NCBI GenBank assembly: GCA_947044365.1
Contig: OX345637.1
Span: 372,001 to 436,000, forward strand
Source of the DNA: Petrosia ficiformis
Lineage: Eukaryota > Porifera > Demospongiae > Haplosclerida > Petrosiidae
Direction of reading: 5' to 3'
DNA length: 64,000 bases
Both the position numbers and the translations under genes were made by a program. Position 1 is the first letter of the stretch; every line of letters begins with the position of its first letter. This document shows, in pieces, positions 13,001-26,291 of this stretch. The notes beneath the pieces were generated by a model. It was not told where the DNA came from. It saw only the letters and a list, made by a program, of their open reading frames with translations, and did not search any database.

Positions 13001-14274
13001 AAAAATAATTGGGGCGAGTATGAGCAAGCCCTATTTAGTGTAGTAAACTGCATGAACATTGTTTGCTAGCTCGGTTGAAGCTCAGTGTATGTTTGTTCAT
13101 TTGGAGCAGGGGGCTTTGGTTCCAATCTAGCTGGAGCTGTATTTTTTTCTTTCCTGTAACAACATGCCTTTGAGCTGAGTTCGCCTTGTTCCAATCTTAC
13201 TCCATTATCCTTTTATCCTTGGAAATGAATGTCTTTTCTTTTTAGGGTCCCTTGTTTGACTTCTGCTACATCTCTTTTTTTTTTCCTTTTCACAACAGTG
13301 GCTGAGTCAACTCCTTGTGTAGTTTTTCTTTTTGTTACACACAGGCTTGCCTCACATACGTGTGTAATTGGAGTGTAGTCAAGTGGATGAATGATAGTTA
13401 TTTGTTTGTTCAATTGCGAGCTGAGGGTCCCTGGTTTGACTCCAGCTACTCATCTTTTTTTCACAATAGGACCTGGTTCAAATCATGCTCATTTGTTTAA
13501 TTTTTTATAACACACACAGGCTCGCCCCACAATGCTTTACATCTTGTTAGTTACACGTGTACATAAAAAGAAACATTTAATGAACATTAAAACATTTCAT
13601 TTTCCAATATTCTTATTCTTGTATATATATATATATATATATATATATAATGTTTTTCAGATACGATATCAAGTACAACAAGATATTCAACAACCAAGCG
13701 TAGGTAATTCTGAAAGGATGATTGCACAAGTAACAACCATTGATACTACACTACTAAAATGTTATATTAAGGTACAGTATGTGTGTGTGCACGCAGTCAC
13801 ACATATTTATAAACTATCTATTTTGTATCTGGACATGTTGTAGTTATATACTTACATTTACAGACTGGTAACAATACTTTGATTGGCTCCTTGGTACGTC
13901 TTCCTGATAATCATCTACATTTGACAGAAAGTGAGAGAGTTCTTAGGAATGAGGAGAAATTTCAAGAATTAGTACAACTATTTAGAACTAAAGGCAAACA
14001 TTCCAAAGGTTTTTATTATGTATATATCTGTTTATAATCTATCTGTTGATCTGCCTTTATGAAGAAGGCCAAACATTTGTCATAATAAGCAATTATTTTA
14101 AGCAGTGAACCCTGTATTCTCTTAATTTCACGACTATGATAGTTATATAATAACTTAATCAGTTTTGTTTTTATCTAGCATATAGATACATTGTACATGT
14201 AATATCTAGCATTTGTGTATCAAACTCATTACATTTATGTCTATCTACATTGTATCTACAGGTATCTATGTATA

Positions 14275-14344
<70 letters not shown>

Positions 14345-17300
14345 CCTAGCACTTGAGCTACTCCATCAGTTTCATAAAGGACCAACAGGTCCATTATCAG
14401 GAGTATGGCCTACTATTGATTATCTACAGAATCTCACTAAAGATCACATTGATCTAATTCTGAAATACTCTAAATGGGTACTTAAATTGAATCCTGACGA
14501 GGGAATAAAGGTCTGTGTATGTAGGTAATATGTAGCCATGATTAATTAACTGCCAAAAATAAATTTTTGATTTTAGCTGTGTCTTATTTTTTAGGCTTTT
14601 CTTTCAATGTTAATTATTATTCTAAATTAAAAGTTTTGAGGACATTAATTTTCACAGCATTGACCTTTATTTATCACCAATTTAATTCCTAATCTATTTA
14701 GGTAAGAGGGGATTCTATTTTAATTAGCTGAGTAATTACCAATTCCCTGCTTTCCACATAATATAATTATAATTAATTATATATTATTATAGATATTTAC
14801 TGAAGAGATTGGTGAAGTTGAAAATTTACCTCGTGGTAAAATCTACGATCATATCACAGCATGTGCACCGCAATTAACAATTCCTTACTTGGTAACATTT
14901 TGTTGTGTATAGTACATGACCTACATGTACATGTACATGTATTTATATCCTGTTGTTGTTGTGTGTTGTATTTTATATGTGGGAAATGTTAGACTTTGTT
15001 TATAACTTCCCACTTTCCTGACTTGTCAATAATGGTAGTAGAGAAATTACTACAAATGACACCCTGTCTGTAAATCAGTCTATGTACTCCAGTTTTCTGC
15101 CCACACTGGTCGGCCTGGTCGGGAATAACCACCTCTCAGATGAATTAACCACCTCTTAGATAAATTAACCACCTCTTAAATAAATTAACTACCTCTCACA
15201 CAATACATATATAGGCTACTGAGACAGAATTAAATATATAAACAGCACTAAATGCATGTAGAATCCAACCACCACTCTAAATATCCTGGGCAGAACACTG
15301 GTACTCTATAACTATAAGATTGTACATACACTGTACATGTACATTATAATCAGTCACTCATTAACCTTTCATTAAAATGTCACTTATCTATTCATATTTT
15401 TGTTTATCTAATTATTAATTCATTATCTATCTATTCAGTAATCGATTCATTATTCATTAATTCTATTTATCCACACAGGAACATATTATTCACAGATGGT
15501 CTGATAAAACTCCTAAGTTTCATAATATATTGATTCTCATTTACAAGAAACAAGTTGAAGATAGACTACCCAAATATCTACAAATGACAAAAGGTATGGG
15601 AACGAGACTGCATAATGAGAATAGAACTTTATTATAAGAGATCAAGGTATGGGAAGGAGATTTATTAATGAGAAAAGAACTTTATATTAAATAATTATAG
15701 TATTGTGACTGGCTGTGGTGAATTCGGTACTCATCAGTTTTGCTATGCTAGAAGACAATAAGTGTATTCTCTCTCACACTCTAGGTCGACCTCGTGCTAA
15801 AGCAGGAGAAGAACCAGATGAACTGGGTCTTCTTCGTTCTAAACTGTTGAACTTCTTACAATCTTCTCAATACTATGAACCGGAGGCACTAATTTCAAAT
15901 TTTCCTCCTGATGGTGAGCAATATCATGTGAAATTCAAGTCCAATCATGTGACATTCATGTGTTTATTGTACTATATGGTATTACTAATTCTGTGTCGTA
16001 TACTTTTCATAGATCTGTTTGAGGAACGAGCTCTACTTTTAGGTCATCTTGGTCAACATGATGTCGCCTTGGCAATATATGCTCATGTACTTCATGACCC
16101 AAAATTGGCTGAGGACTATTGTCATAGAATATATGACCCTGAAAATGAAGAAAACAAAGAAGTAATCTATCTATCTATCAACCATTGATATATTCATCCA
16201 TTCATTTATAATATTGATAACCATCGATATCATTACTGCTATTCATCTACTCACCTTCTTTCATCCATTTACATATCAATCTATTTATTTATCTATCTAC
16301 ATGTGTGTATCTATCAATCTATTTCCATCAGGTCTATTTATCTCTTGTGAAAATGTATTTTCATCCACCCTCACTTACTAAACTTGGAATTCGTCTACCT
16401 AAACGTCCCGACCCAGAAAGAAATGTTGAAAAGGCTATGATGATACTGAGTGCCCATCACGAGAAGATTGATGCAGCTAAAGTCAGTGTTGTATACTGTA
16501 TATTCAGTGATAATACTGAAATCTTTATTATTTATAAGTACTGTACATTATTATATATATGTATGTCAATAAAAAGACACCACACAGTATAGTAATTAAC
16601 TCAGTGGTTTCATTTCCACACTACAGTAGTTCAACAGTAGTTTTCACAGTAATTGGTATACTTGTCAATTCAACATCATAGTAGTGAGACAGTAGTTAAC
16701 TACTATACTATACTGACAGTAGAACAAAGGTAATTACTGTTACTATATGGTGACTTTTTATTGACATATACCGTACAGTGTTAATGACTAATATGTTGTT
16801 AAAATGACTGTTTTGTGTTAATTAAATGTTTGGAGGAATCCAGTAGACTGTAGTACATATAATAAGCCTATTAATTGGTTTCCTTGGAGATAAGATATTT
16901 TACCAATATTTGGATAAAACTTTAGATATGTACCAATAACCAATAACGAACCGATATTATATCTACCTTCTGGTTATGATTCTTTCAATAGAAATGAGCA
17001 TTTTCTCAATAATTAGGATTATCATAAAAGCGATTAATGATGCTATAATCACAAGAAATGATATTACTTATAAATATCAGTTAAATCTTTCAGGAATAAC
17101 TGATACCGATACTACACAATAACGACCGATAGCAATTACTGATCTGAGTATCAGTGTATCACTAGTAGCAAGTTCTTAATGTAGGTGCGAGATCAAATTA
17201 TTTTATGTACTCAAACATCGTTACACACATATATAATTATGAGTGTGATTGTAGTATTAATTTGTATAATTACAAACTGGTGTTGTACTTTCTCATTAGG

Positions 17301-18212
17301 TACTTGATATGTTACCATCTGACACAACTTTAGAATCAATTAAAAAGTTTCTTTTGACTGTTTTAGAGGAAAGAACTGTACTACAGAGAAAAACTCATGT
17401 ACTAAGAAGCCTCCAATTAGCTGAACATCTTCAAGTTAGGAATCAATTAATGCATGAATGAATGAGTGGATATCTAGCTGAACTGATGAGATGGATGGAA
17501 TAATGGATGGATTGATGGATCAATGAATGGACGAATTGATGGATGTATACAAATGGATGAGTAAATGAATTAGGATTTACGAATGGACGGATTGAGAAAC
17601 CAATAACGAACAGACAAATGGTTGTATAGACAAATGAATGAATGATAGATAAATGGATAGATAAAAATGGATGCACAGATAAATAATCATGACACCTTTC
17701 TAAATTGGTATTGATAGGTTCAAAGGACAAGGATTAAGGAACAGTCACCTCATTTCATTATCAATGAAAGTACACTTTGTAACACGTGCTCAAAGAAGTT
17801 ATCTACAAGGTAATGTAATATCCAATACATGAAAGTGGATTATGAAATGGGACACCTAGTCCTAGAATAGTATTTGTGATTGTGTATGGGAACATAGACT
17901 ATTTGAATGTATTTTATTAAACACTTTCATTTAAAATACATGTAATACTTGTTATATCAAATTTATAATCACCTCGCCTATGGCCCTCGTACTTGGTGAT
18001 TATAAATCTGATATAGCACTCATAAGTGTGTTTTATGTATACTTATAATATAATGTATATAATCACCTGTCTTCTTTTCCTCCTCATTTCATGAATATAG
18101 TGCATTTGCCAGACATCCATCAGGTGTGATAGTACATTTATATTGCTATCAGCAAGAAATGGCTGATAAACAAGAAGATGAAGATTTCCAAAATTCCTAT
18201 TCTCTAACTTGA
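9831..18212 (+). CDS. VPS39: VPS39 / Vam6 orthologue, HOPS tethering subunit
   Basis: Twenty-three exons: 9831-9903, 10079-10156, 10230-10343, 10651-10758, 10837-10922, 11330-11422, 11746-11862, 12016-12125, 12249-12375, 12447-12533, 12592-12721, 12826-12974, 13661-13771, 13864-14008, 14350-14510, 14793-14891, 15479-15593, 15785-15913, 16013-16161, 16332-16481, 17300-17434, 17718-17809, 18101-18212. All junctions are GT-AG and in phase; the product is 889 residues, close to the roughly 886 of human VPS39. The N-terminus (MLEAFDVIKLVEKLPL) opens the CNH beta-propeller; IDTTLLKCYIK, SLVKMYFHPPS and the C-terminal CNTCSKKL...SAFARHPSGVIVHLYC zinc-finger-like motif are family hallmarks. Role from the family: late endosome/lysosome tethering and fusion with Rab7. 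Intron 12 (686 bp) carries repeats; introns 8 and 14 use simple-repeat pyrimidine tracts as acceptors. Confidence 0.95.
9985..10063 (+). repeat. CT/AC microsatellite in VPS39 intron 1
   Basis: A run of CT dinucleotides (about 9981-10024) followed by AC dinucleotides and CT again ends just before the exon 2 acceptor, where it supplies the polypyrimidine tract. Confidence 0.9.
13061..13560 (+). repeat. Repeat block with tRNA-SINE-like B-box sequences in VPS39 intron 12
   Basis: The block holds two degenerate units (about 13240-13370 and 13427-13540), each starting with AGGGTCCC then GTTTGACT and ending near ACACAGGCT(C/T)GCC. GGTTCCAATC (13115), GGTTTGACTCC (13433) and GGTTCAAATC (13473) resemble the Pol III B-box GGTTCGANTCC; TAGCTCGGTTGA (13068) resembles an A-box. 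SINE identity is inferred. Confidence 0.45.
14270..14345 (+). repeat. (ATCT)n microsatellite at a splice acceptor
   Basis: About 18 nearly perfect TATC/ATCT units run up to the ACCTAG acceptor of VPS39 exon 15, so the microsatellite is the polypyrimidine tract of that intron. Confidence 0.9.
17450..17690 (+). repeat. Degenerate ATGG/ATGA tetranucleotide tract in VPS39 intron 21
   Basis: Repeated TGGATGGA, GAATGAAT and ATTGATGG units, heavily decayed, fill most of this intron. No coding signal was seen. Confidence 0.75.
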
Positions 18213-18918
18213 ACTACTTTATGTCAAATTAATTGAATCACGTGTGTGTGTGTGTGTGTGTGGTAATTATGTTGTTGTTATTCTAATTCATATATATTAT
18301 GCTTCGACAATGATTATTATTAAATTTAAAATAATTATATATAAAATAATGTACTTGCTGTGACTATATATATATATAATACACTGATCATGGAGGGTTG
18401 AAGAAATTACCAAGTAGTAAGTAGATAAGAGATTTTACCCTTGATATTCTGCTCTCCCAACAGTCTTCTGAATAGTATAATTATATGATTAATCAATCGA
18501 TATTGAAAATTCTTCTGATTACTAATTTAAGGTCTGTGATATGGAATTACTCCAAAAGACATACTTTTAAAGCATGCAACACCAAATAGTTGAGTGACAG
18601 GAAATCTTTTTGATCAAGTGGGAAGAGTTTCCTGCATTATTTGGCCTAATTACTCAGTTCTGCTGATTTTAGTAGACTATCAATCGAATTAAAGTTAATT
18701 TCAGAATCTTAGCTGATTCCTGGCTCTATTATGTATACATACATAATTCCGCATTATAATCATGATAATAATTCTGTATTATTTGTAACCTTATGTATGT
18801 AACAAGTTTTAACGCAGTACATCCATTTTGTTTGTAGTCCAATGGTGTAAATATATATACAAAATTAATATAATACTGATGATGATTACAAGTATGACCA
18901 TAACAACAATTACAGAAA
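18213..18918. other. Tail-to-tail intergenic region (VPS39 / RhoGEF)
   Basis: About 700 bp of AT-rich DNA between two converging stop codons, with a (TG)n run at 18242-18262. It presumably contains both 3' UTRs; nothing else was recognised. Confidence 0.7.
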
Positions 18919-21900
18919 TTATCTATTGATATCACCATTTCCAAGGAAATAGGTTCTACCGAAATTAAAAACAAAGCAGAGAACAATTATTAATACACAT
19001 AATACGATACTCTGTTGTAAAGTAGGTATAAAGGTACTTAACAAGCTAACAGTGGCTTTGGCCATCACTGCAGTCTGTAAGTCTAACCAGGTCTCTTTGA
19101 CAAATCGTGAAAAGCGTTTTAGTCTTTCAGTCTGTTTGTCTCTCAATTCATATTGGTATACCTTCTCATGGACATCACGTTTTGATGAGACAGGTGTGGT
19201 TTGAGATACTGGAGCATTTCCTCTTGAACGAATGGTTATTACCGATTCATTGTCATAAGATTCAGGACAAGAAGCTTCTATGTCATCAGACTTCGCTTCT
19301 CCTTCATTTCTATCAAATAAATGATGAAATGGTTTATATGATTCCAGCAACGCAACGGAGACATCTGGCTGAGATGAACTCTCAACAGTCACTGGTGGTG
19401 GAGAATATCTATTTATTTCTTTATTACGATGTCTTGGGTGTTTAAAATGAGGTGGAAGACTTTGGCTTTTCTGGAAATGAGGATTAAGTAGATGAGACTG
19501 AATTATAGATTCGTCGTCAGGAGTGATGGTATCGAAACGAAACCTATGAAGAATGGGATCTTGGATTTCTGAACTAGTTTCAGAAGAATGACTGATCGTA
19601 TGATGCTTTTCAGTAGAGTCAAATGCAGGTGTGAAGATTACCTCTTCAAATTCCTCCATTACAGGAATTTCATCATCGTTATTGTTAGTGTGATCTGTTT
19701 GATGATACACTATTTTATTTCTGTGTTTATCTTCACTAAAATCACCAGCAGATAAAATCAAGTTAAGAGATGGATCTGAGTATGATATTAAACTATAACG
19801 ATCGTTATGAGGGAGCTCCTCTTGTAGTGCTGTATGAGGCTCAGAATTATTCATATCTTCAGTTTGTGTATTATCTGTCGGTGACTGTGTCCTTAGTGAA
19901 CTATTGATCATACAGAATGATTCTTGAAACATTGGTACATCCAATGGAAGTGAGTTCTGTTTTTTCAGTGACGATTGAATGTTATTGTGTGAAGTTACTA
20001 AAGATTCGTCTAATGACAGTGAATTTCTGGAAACAGCAAAATCCAAATATTTTGGTGACTTCTGTGTATCTGCATTTCGTAAATCTATTCTATGATTGTG
20101 TTTATCCTCAGTAAAATCAGGTGATAATGATTGCTTAGGATCAGTTATTTCCATACGTTGGCTTGTGCAACACATCTCTGATATAACTAACTTATTATCC
20201 TTGTCCAGTTCCTCATCAAATTCACCATCTCCTTCTTTCATCTCATGGTTTTCTGTTAAACTGTTCTCTTCATATAATGTCGTTGTTCCGTTACACAAAA
20301 GAGAATCTGGTACTACTCCGTTTTCTTCATCAATGCATACATCTTGCAGATTTTCAAGTGATGTTGTTTCGTTTCTGAATTCAGATTTCAGTGGACTGAA
20401 AAGTTCATCAGAGAATAGTTGTGATTGGTCACTTTCTATGGAGTTAGAAGTCGGTAAGCCTACATAACAAATTTAAATAATCTCAAACTCTATCAAATTA
20501 TGTAGATGTTCATTTCAAAACACATATACAAACATAATTTACTTACTAGTCAGAATGTCTACACTTCTTCGATGGAAAAGAGGTTTTTTCCGATGAACAA
20601 AAGGAGAAAATATACCTTCATTTGTTGTACGAGGTAAGGTGGCCAATGGACATACCATAAACTACAGTATGAATATGTATATGTATGTATGTATGTACAT
20701 ATATACATACATGTACATACAAGTGTAGACATACATACATAATTATATGGACTACATACATGTACATACATACGCACATACATAAAATTAATATAATTAA
20801 TATAATACATACATAGGTGTGTACATGTGTACATATGTACATACATACTTATATAAGTATGTACATGTGTACATATATCACACATTCATACATAAGCCTA
20901 GTATATAGTACATGTGTGAATGTATGCATGCATTTGGGTACTTACATGTACATATGTATGCATGTATGTATTTTGTAGATAATTATGTACGTATGTACAT
21001 GTAAGTGTTTGTATGTATGTATAATTATATAGAATGATGTATATATCTGTATAATACATGAGTGGGTAGTAATATATGTATGTATGTATGTGTGTATGTA
21101 TTTATATGCTCACCTCCATGCTATCTTTTGGCAACCATTCCTGAGCCTTACTAAGAAAACATCTTAAACTACTTTCCACAATATCTGTCTCTCCAATTTC
21201 ATCATCATCTTCTTCACTTGTCACTTCCTCTTCTTCTTCTTCCTCTTCTTCAAAATCACTTTCAGAATCTTCAGTATCATCATAAATTGTAATTTTGTCA
21301 CCACCAATACCTATGAAAAGTAATATAATGAATCCCTCCATCTTTGGGACAAATATAAGTGTAGTGAATACTCTCGCCATGAAGCATAGGTGGATAATCA
21401 TATTGTGTGCCTGTATGTCTATTTGCCAATTTTATTAGAGGAGTGTCCTCATGGGTGAATTTATATAGTTTGTGTAAGTGTCCTATTACAAGTGTGTTCT
21501 CATTTTAGAGAGGTGGTACAGACATGTTACATACACAGGATACAAGATTAGAAGTGACTATGTTCTATTCAAACTAAGGCAAAAAAAGATGTATAAAAAT
21601 AGGTAAACAAGGTAAGGAGAATAGGATAGTTAAAGGTAAGCAATCCAGGAACATCTATAATGAATAATTATGCACTTGTAAACTTGTTTCATTATAACCT
21701 CCTTACACAAACAACCTCTTAAGTGCTTGTAATTTTGATGTGCATTATTTCCATACTGTATAATTATACATACACTATCTGTAGAGGTATTGTGGGTTTG
21801 ATAAATAGTCTATCCATTGTGGGTTTGATAATTACATCAAATATACATACACTATCTGTAAGGTATTGTGGGTTTGATAATTAGCCTACCATTGGAGTCA

Positions 21901-24900
21901 TTGTGGGTTTGATAATTAGCCTACCATTGGAGTCATTGTGGGTTTGATAATTAGCCTACCATTGGAGTTATTGTGGGTTTGATAAATAGCCTATCCATTG
22001 GAGTCATTGTGGGTTTGATAATTACATCAAATATACATACACTAGCTGTGGAGTTATTGTGGGTTTGATAAATAGCCTATCCATTGGAGATATTGTGGGT
22101 TTCATAACTACATCAAATATAGTTACACTAGCTGTGGAGTTATGATGGGGTTTGATGAAATACACTATAGATTAGTGGATACATTGTGGATTTGTGATGA
22201 TTAAGGCTGTTTCACATAATACGCAAAGCCTTCATTGTGTCTGATGCATTATATTGTAAACATGATGTGCTTCCTTCAATCCTGTCATATGCAACACAAA
22301 TGCAATGCGAGGATAGAATCTGTTTCTATCTATGCATCAGCTGCGTTGCATTTAAAAAATCAGTTTTCAGAATTTTATCACAATGTACTGGACACAATTG
22401 CAAGGCTATGCATCATTATGTGAACCCAGCCTTAGGGCTACTCTAAAATGCACAAAGTCAATATTAAAATTAATAACAGATACTCAACAATAATTGAGTT
22501 TGCTAATGAGGAAATCTAAAGAGAATGGTTCCATTTGTCGTATGCATAATAATTTGCATCAGAATGGTGATAGTTAAAATTAATTCATTATACAAAAAAT
22601 GTGTTATTTCATATAGTGATATACAATTAATTACAAGTATAAAGTGTATGTAGTATATACCTGCAATTACAGTAGCTCTCCTAGAGGTTGTTAAGAGATA
22701 GTGATCTTCAACACTCAATGATGAAGCATTTGAGCCTAGACTTTCCTCACTGTCTTCAAAATTATGAGAAAATATGCTTCTTCTTCTAATCACATCTGCT
22801 TCTATATCATTTCCTATCTCTTGAGATATATTACAAGTTTCATCTTCTCCAGATGATTCTAAATTCCATTCTGATTTCATTTCTGTGGATTGGGAATGTG
22901 TCTCTGAAAGAGAGGATGATTGAGTCTTTGTCTCAATATCTTCTTCCTCTTCATTTTCCTCTTCTAGAACAGAGTTATCTAAGATCAATATATTGATTTT
23001 ACATTCATTCATCAACAGATATGTAAGTACACACGTAAGCATGTATATGCATACATGTACACACACAAACACACAAAAAGCATACAAATACGCACATGTA
23101 CATACACAGATTAGGCATACACGATATTAGAGAAATGTATGCATAATGTATGCACATATAATGTACATATAAGTAGTATGTATGTACTACGCAAATATAT
23201 ATGTACATGTATGTAACCAAGTACATTCATACTCATGTATAATTATAAATGTATGTACATAAATACCATATGTACATAGTCAATGTACCTACCTATTAAT
23301 TTTAAAAATATTAGTCAAATTGTAAGATTAAATTGTATAGCTACTCACCTACTAACTTATCCTTTCTTAGTAATAGGAATGAGTCTGGAGGGGTAGAATT
23401 GGGCTCAGACCTCACTCTAGTTACTCGAGGTAACACAGGGATTGTTGCAACATCTAGTGTAGTGAAACAATCATCATCCAATGACTGACTGTACGAGACA
23501 GTAGCAGTTCTTGAGTATGGAAAAAATATTATAATTATCATTTAATTAACAGACAGACATATATAGACATACACAAAATGAGCATATACCTTGATCCTGT
23601 ATCTAAACTTGATTCAATATTTTGATCCAACGAAACTTCTTCATCAGTTGGTATATTGATGCATTCGCTATGAACTCTATCAACACTTGTTTCTTTGATA
23701 CATACATCTCTTTCCTGTTCTTTTGAGAGACTAAAGTTTGCATCATCTTCGGGAATGGGTGTGGTATTTAATTTCTGATTTGATTTGACATCAAATGATT
23801 TGCTTCCGGACGGATGACCTAAAAGTAATCATTTATTCAACTGTTCGTCCATCCATTCACCTTTTAATTCATCCATTCATTCATCCATCTATATTTCATA
23901 TATTTATCCATTCATCAACCCATTCATTCATCCATCCATCCATTCTCTCATTCATTTATCAATCACTCATTTATCCATCCATTTATCTATCTATTCATTC
24001 ATTTATCCAATCATTCATGTATCCATCCACCATTCCATCATAATTCATCTGACTAGTTCTAATAGTTAGTCTGTTACCACTATAGTTATTTGTATTGAGA
24101 AGAATGAGGACTTACTTTTACGCCTAAATGCAGTTTTTCTTCGTAACTTAGGATTCTAAAACAATATTTAAAATCATGTCATGGTTAAAATAAATACAAT
24201 GTTAGCATACATACCTCTTCAACTTCAGAACTTTGGTTTTCACCTACTTCAGTACCTACAGAATCCAGTTTTAGTGTACTGGACAGACTGATACCGGAGT
24301 CACTTGATAGTGACTCAGCGGATTTTTTGAAATGGGGATCATTATCTTCTGGCATATGTGCTTCAGTAACTAATGAGCTCATGGGAGGGACATCTGAAAA
24401 ATATTAAGGTGGCTTTGAAACATAAGGCATTGTAAGGTTGTTTCAACCAATCAATTGGTTACCTCCTTTTTACACCATTAGCGATGAACTGAATTGTTGA
24501 AAGTTTGTATTCTTAACTTTTATTGTTGAAAAGTTGTTGTTAAAAATGGGTAACTAAATGTATGTTGGAGAAATACTGATATGATCTTTGACAGCTTTAA
24601 AACCAGGACACCTAAGTATTAACACTTTACATGTCAAGTCTTCTCCTACTATCATAATAGGAACTAGCTATAGAACATGGACAGAGCAGTCCATATAGCA
24701 TTTCACATCAGCATCTTAGAAGGTATGATGCATGCATGTAACTACGTATATGTTTAAAGATCCTTTACAGAGCTCATATAAGAACTAATCTGGAACTACA
24801 CTAAATGTTTATAATGCATATATACATTCCATTTTATTAGCAATGAGCAAACAATAGAAGTAGTTTACTTGACGGTGCCAAATTCTTCAGATACCACGTA

Positions 24901-26250
24901 CCTTATGAATTAGCTCAGGCTACTTCCTATAATACTACAGTGCATCTAACAGAGCAGATCAGTTCTTTAAGTATTTACTTAAATACATATGAATTGCATG
25001 CTATACAACACATCTGATGTGTAGTCTTGCAGGCCACTTTGTTCATGTTATACATGTAGTTATAAACATAAATGTATATTGGGAGACGTATACTGACATG
25101 TGAACATTGGAACATTGGAATCCTGATTTATTTACATGTACTAGATTAATATTCTAACACCTAAAGTTAAGCTTACTCTTCCACATTTATAATTGTGTGA
25201 AGTGATATAGTATAGATATTATTATATTCAAATGTAACGGAGGTAACCAACTAATTGGTTGAAATAATTAACCCTTTAAGCACTGGTGTCACATATATGT
25301 GACATTTCACCCCTACATGGTTCGCTGTCTGTTCCTAGCTAAACCAAGCTGTCTAAATGCTTGTAATTGGCGTCAGGCACAAGCTGATGAACGTGGCTAA
25401 AAAAGTTGATGGTTTTTTGGCCACCCTTTGGCCTAAATAACGAGTACGGGGGGAATTTTAAAGGGGGGTGTCCCCCCATTAATGCGGGGGTTGGAAGGGG
25501 GCTGTGCCCCCTCGCTGCTGACGAATTTGGGATTTTTTGGCCCCGCCCATGCCCTCTGGTTGGTATCTGAGGCATTTTCCTTGCTGTGAAACCTGAAATC
25601 GTGGGTGTAGCTGGTGCCAACATGCAGTGGGGTCATTTTGATAGCCCTAGTTCCAGTCAAAAGAGGGAGATCACTGCATTTGATTTGATCCTACGATGCG
25701 CTTGGGGACTTTTGAGTCCCGGTAAGCAAGTTGGTGGAAGTAGTACTCCATGTCGGAAAAGGAGCCAAGTTTGGGGTAGAGAAAGTGAACGGTGGCCAAA
25801 TTATATGCAATAGAGTCGCCAGTGTTGGAATTGGGAAGAATTTTGAAAAACAGGCTCAGTGCTCTAAGGGTTAAACAATTTTTATAGTGTGCATAGACAA
25901 CAGACTGAGACAATGAGGATAGACAGATGGATAGACATACAAAAATTAACATCATATTTGGTAACCAACCATTCCGATGAGGTGATCTTCCTGTACTCAA
26001 ATGCTTGTCCTTCCTGCTTCTCTGCAAATCTATCACCAGATGATAAACACACTTAATTAGATTTATACATTTATGAATTTATGAAATATTTCGATAAGCC
26101 AATATGACTTTAGATATTCATTGATAACTAATCTGATATTATCATAATTTTCTGCTACTGATCCATTATGTATTTCTTAATACTTTTAAGCATCAGAAAA
26201 GCTTTAAACTATGTTTTAATCATAAGAAATGACAGTATTAGTATATATAT

Positions 26251-26291
<41 letters not shown>

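Noticed and set aside
14250..14345. Serine/isoleucine/tyrosine-rich repeat protein
   Set aside because: It is the ATCT microsatellite read in frame; only the part after 14350 is a VPS39 exon.
18213..18918. Minus-strand frame 18729-18986 overlapping the RhoGEF 3' end
   Set aside because: It overlaps the supported last exon in another frame and has no family resemblance.
20559..20885. Long minus-strand frames rich in Tyr, Cys and His
   Set aside because: They are translations of TATG/TACA microsatellites (likewise 23005-23226, 29684-30011).
21784..22165. CRISPR-like array of regular repeats
   Set aside because: Spacers are themselves repeats, and the DNA is a eukaryotic intron.
25339..25660. 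Proline/glycine-rich minus-strand frames
   Set aside because: They lie inside the piggyBac-like MITE and are not conserved in its second copy.
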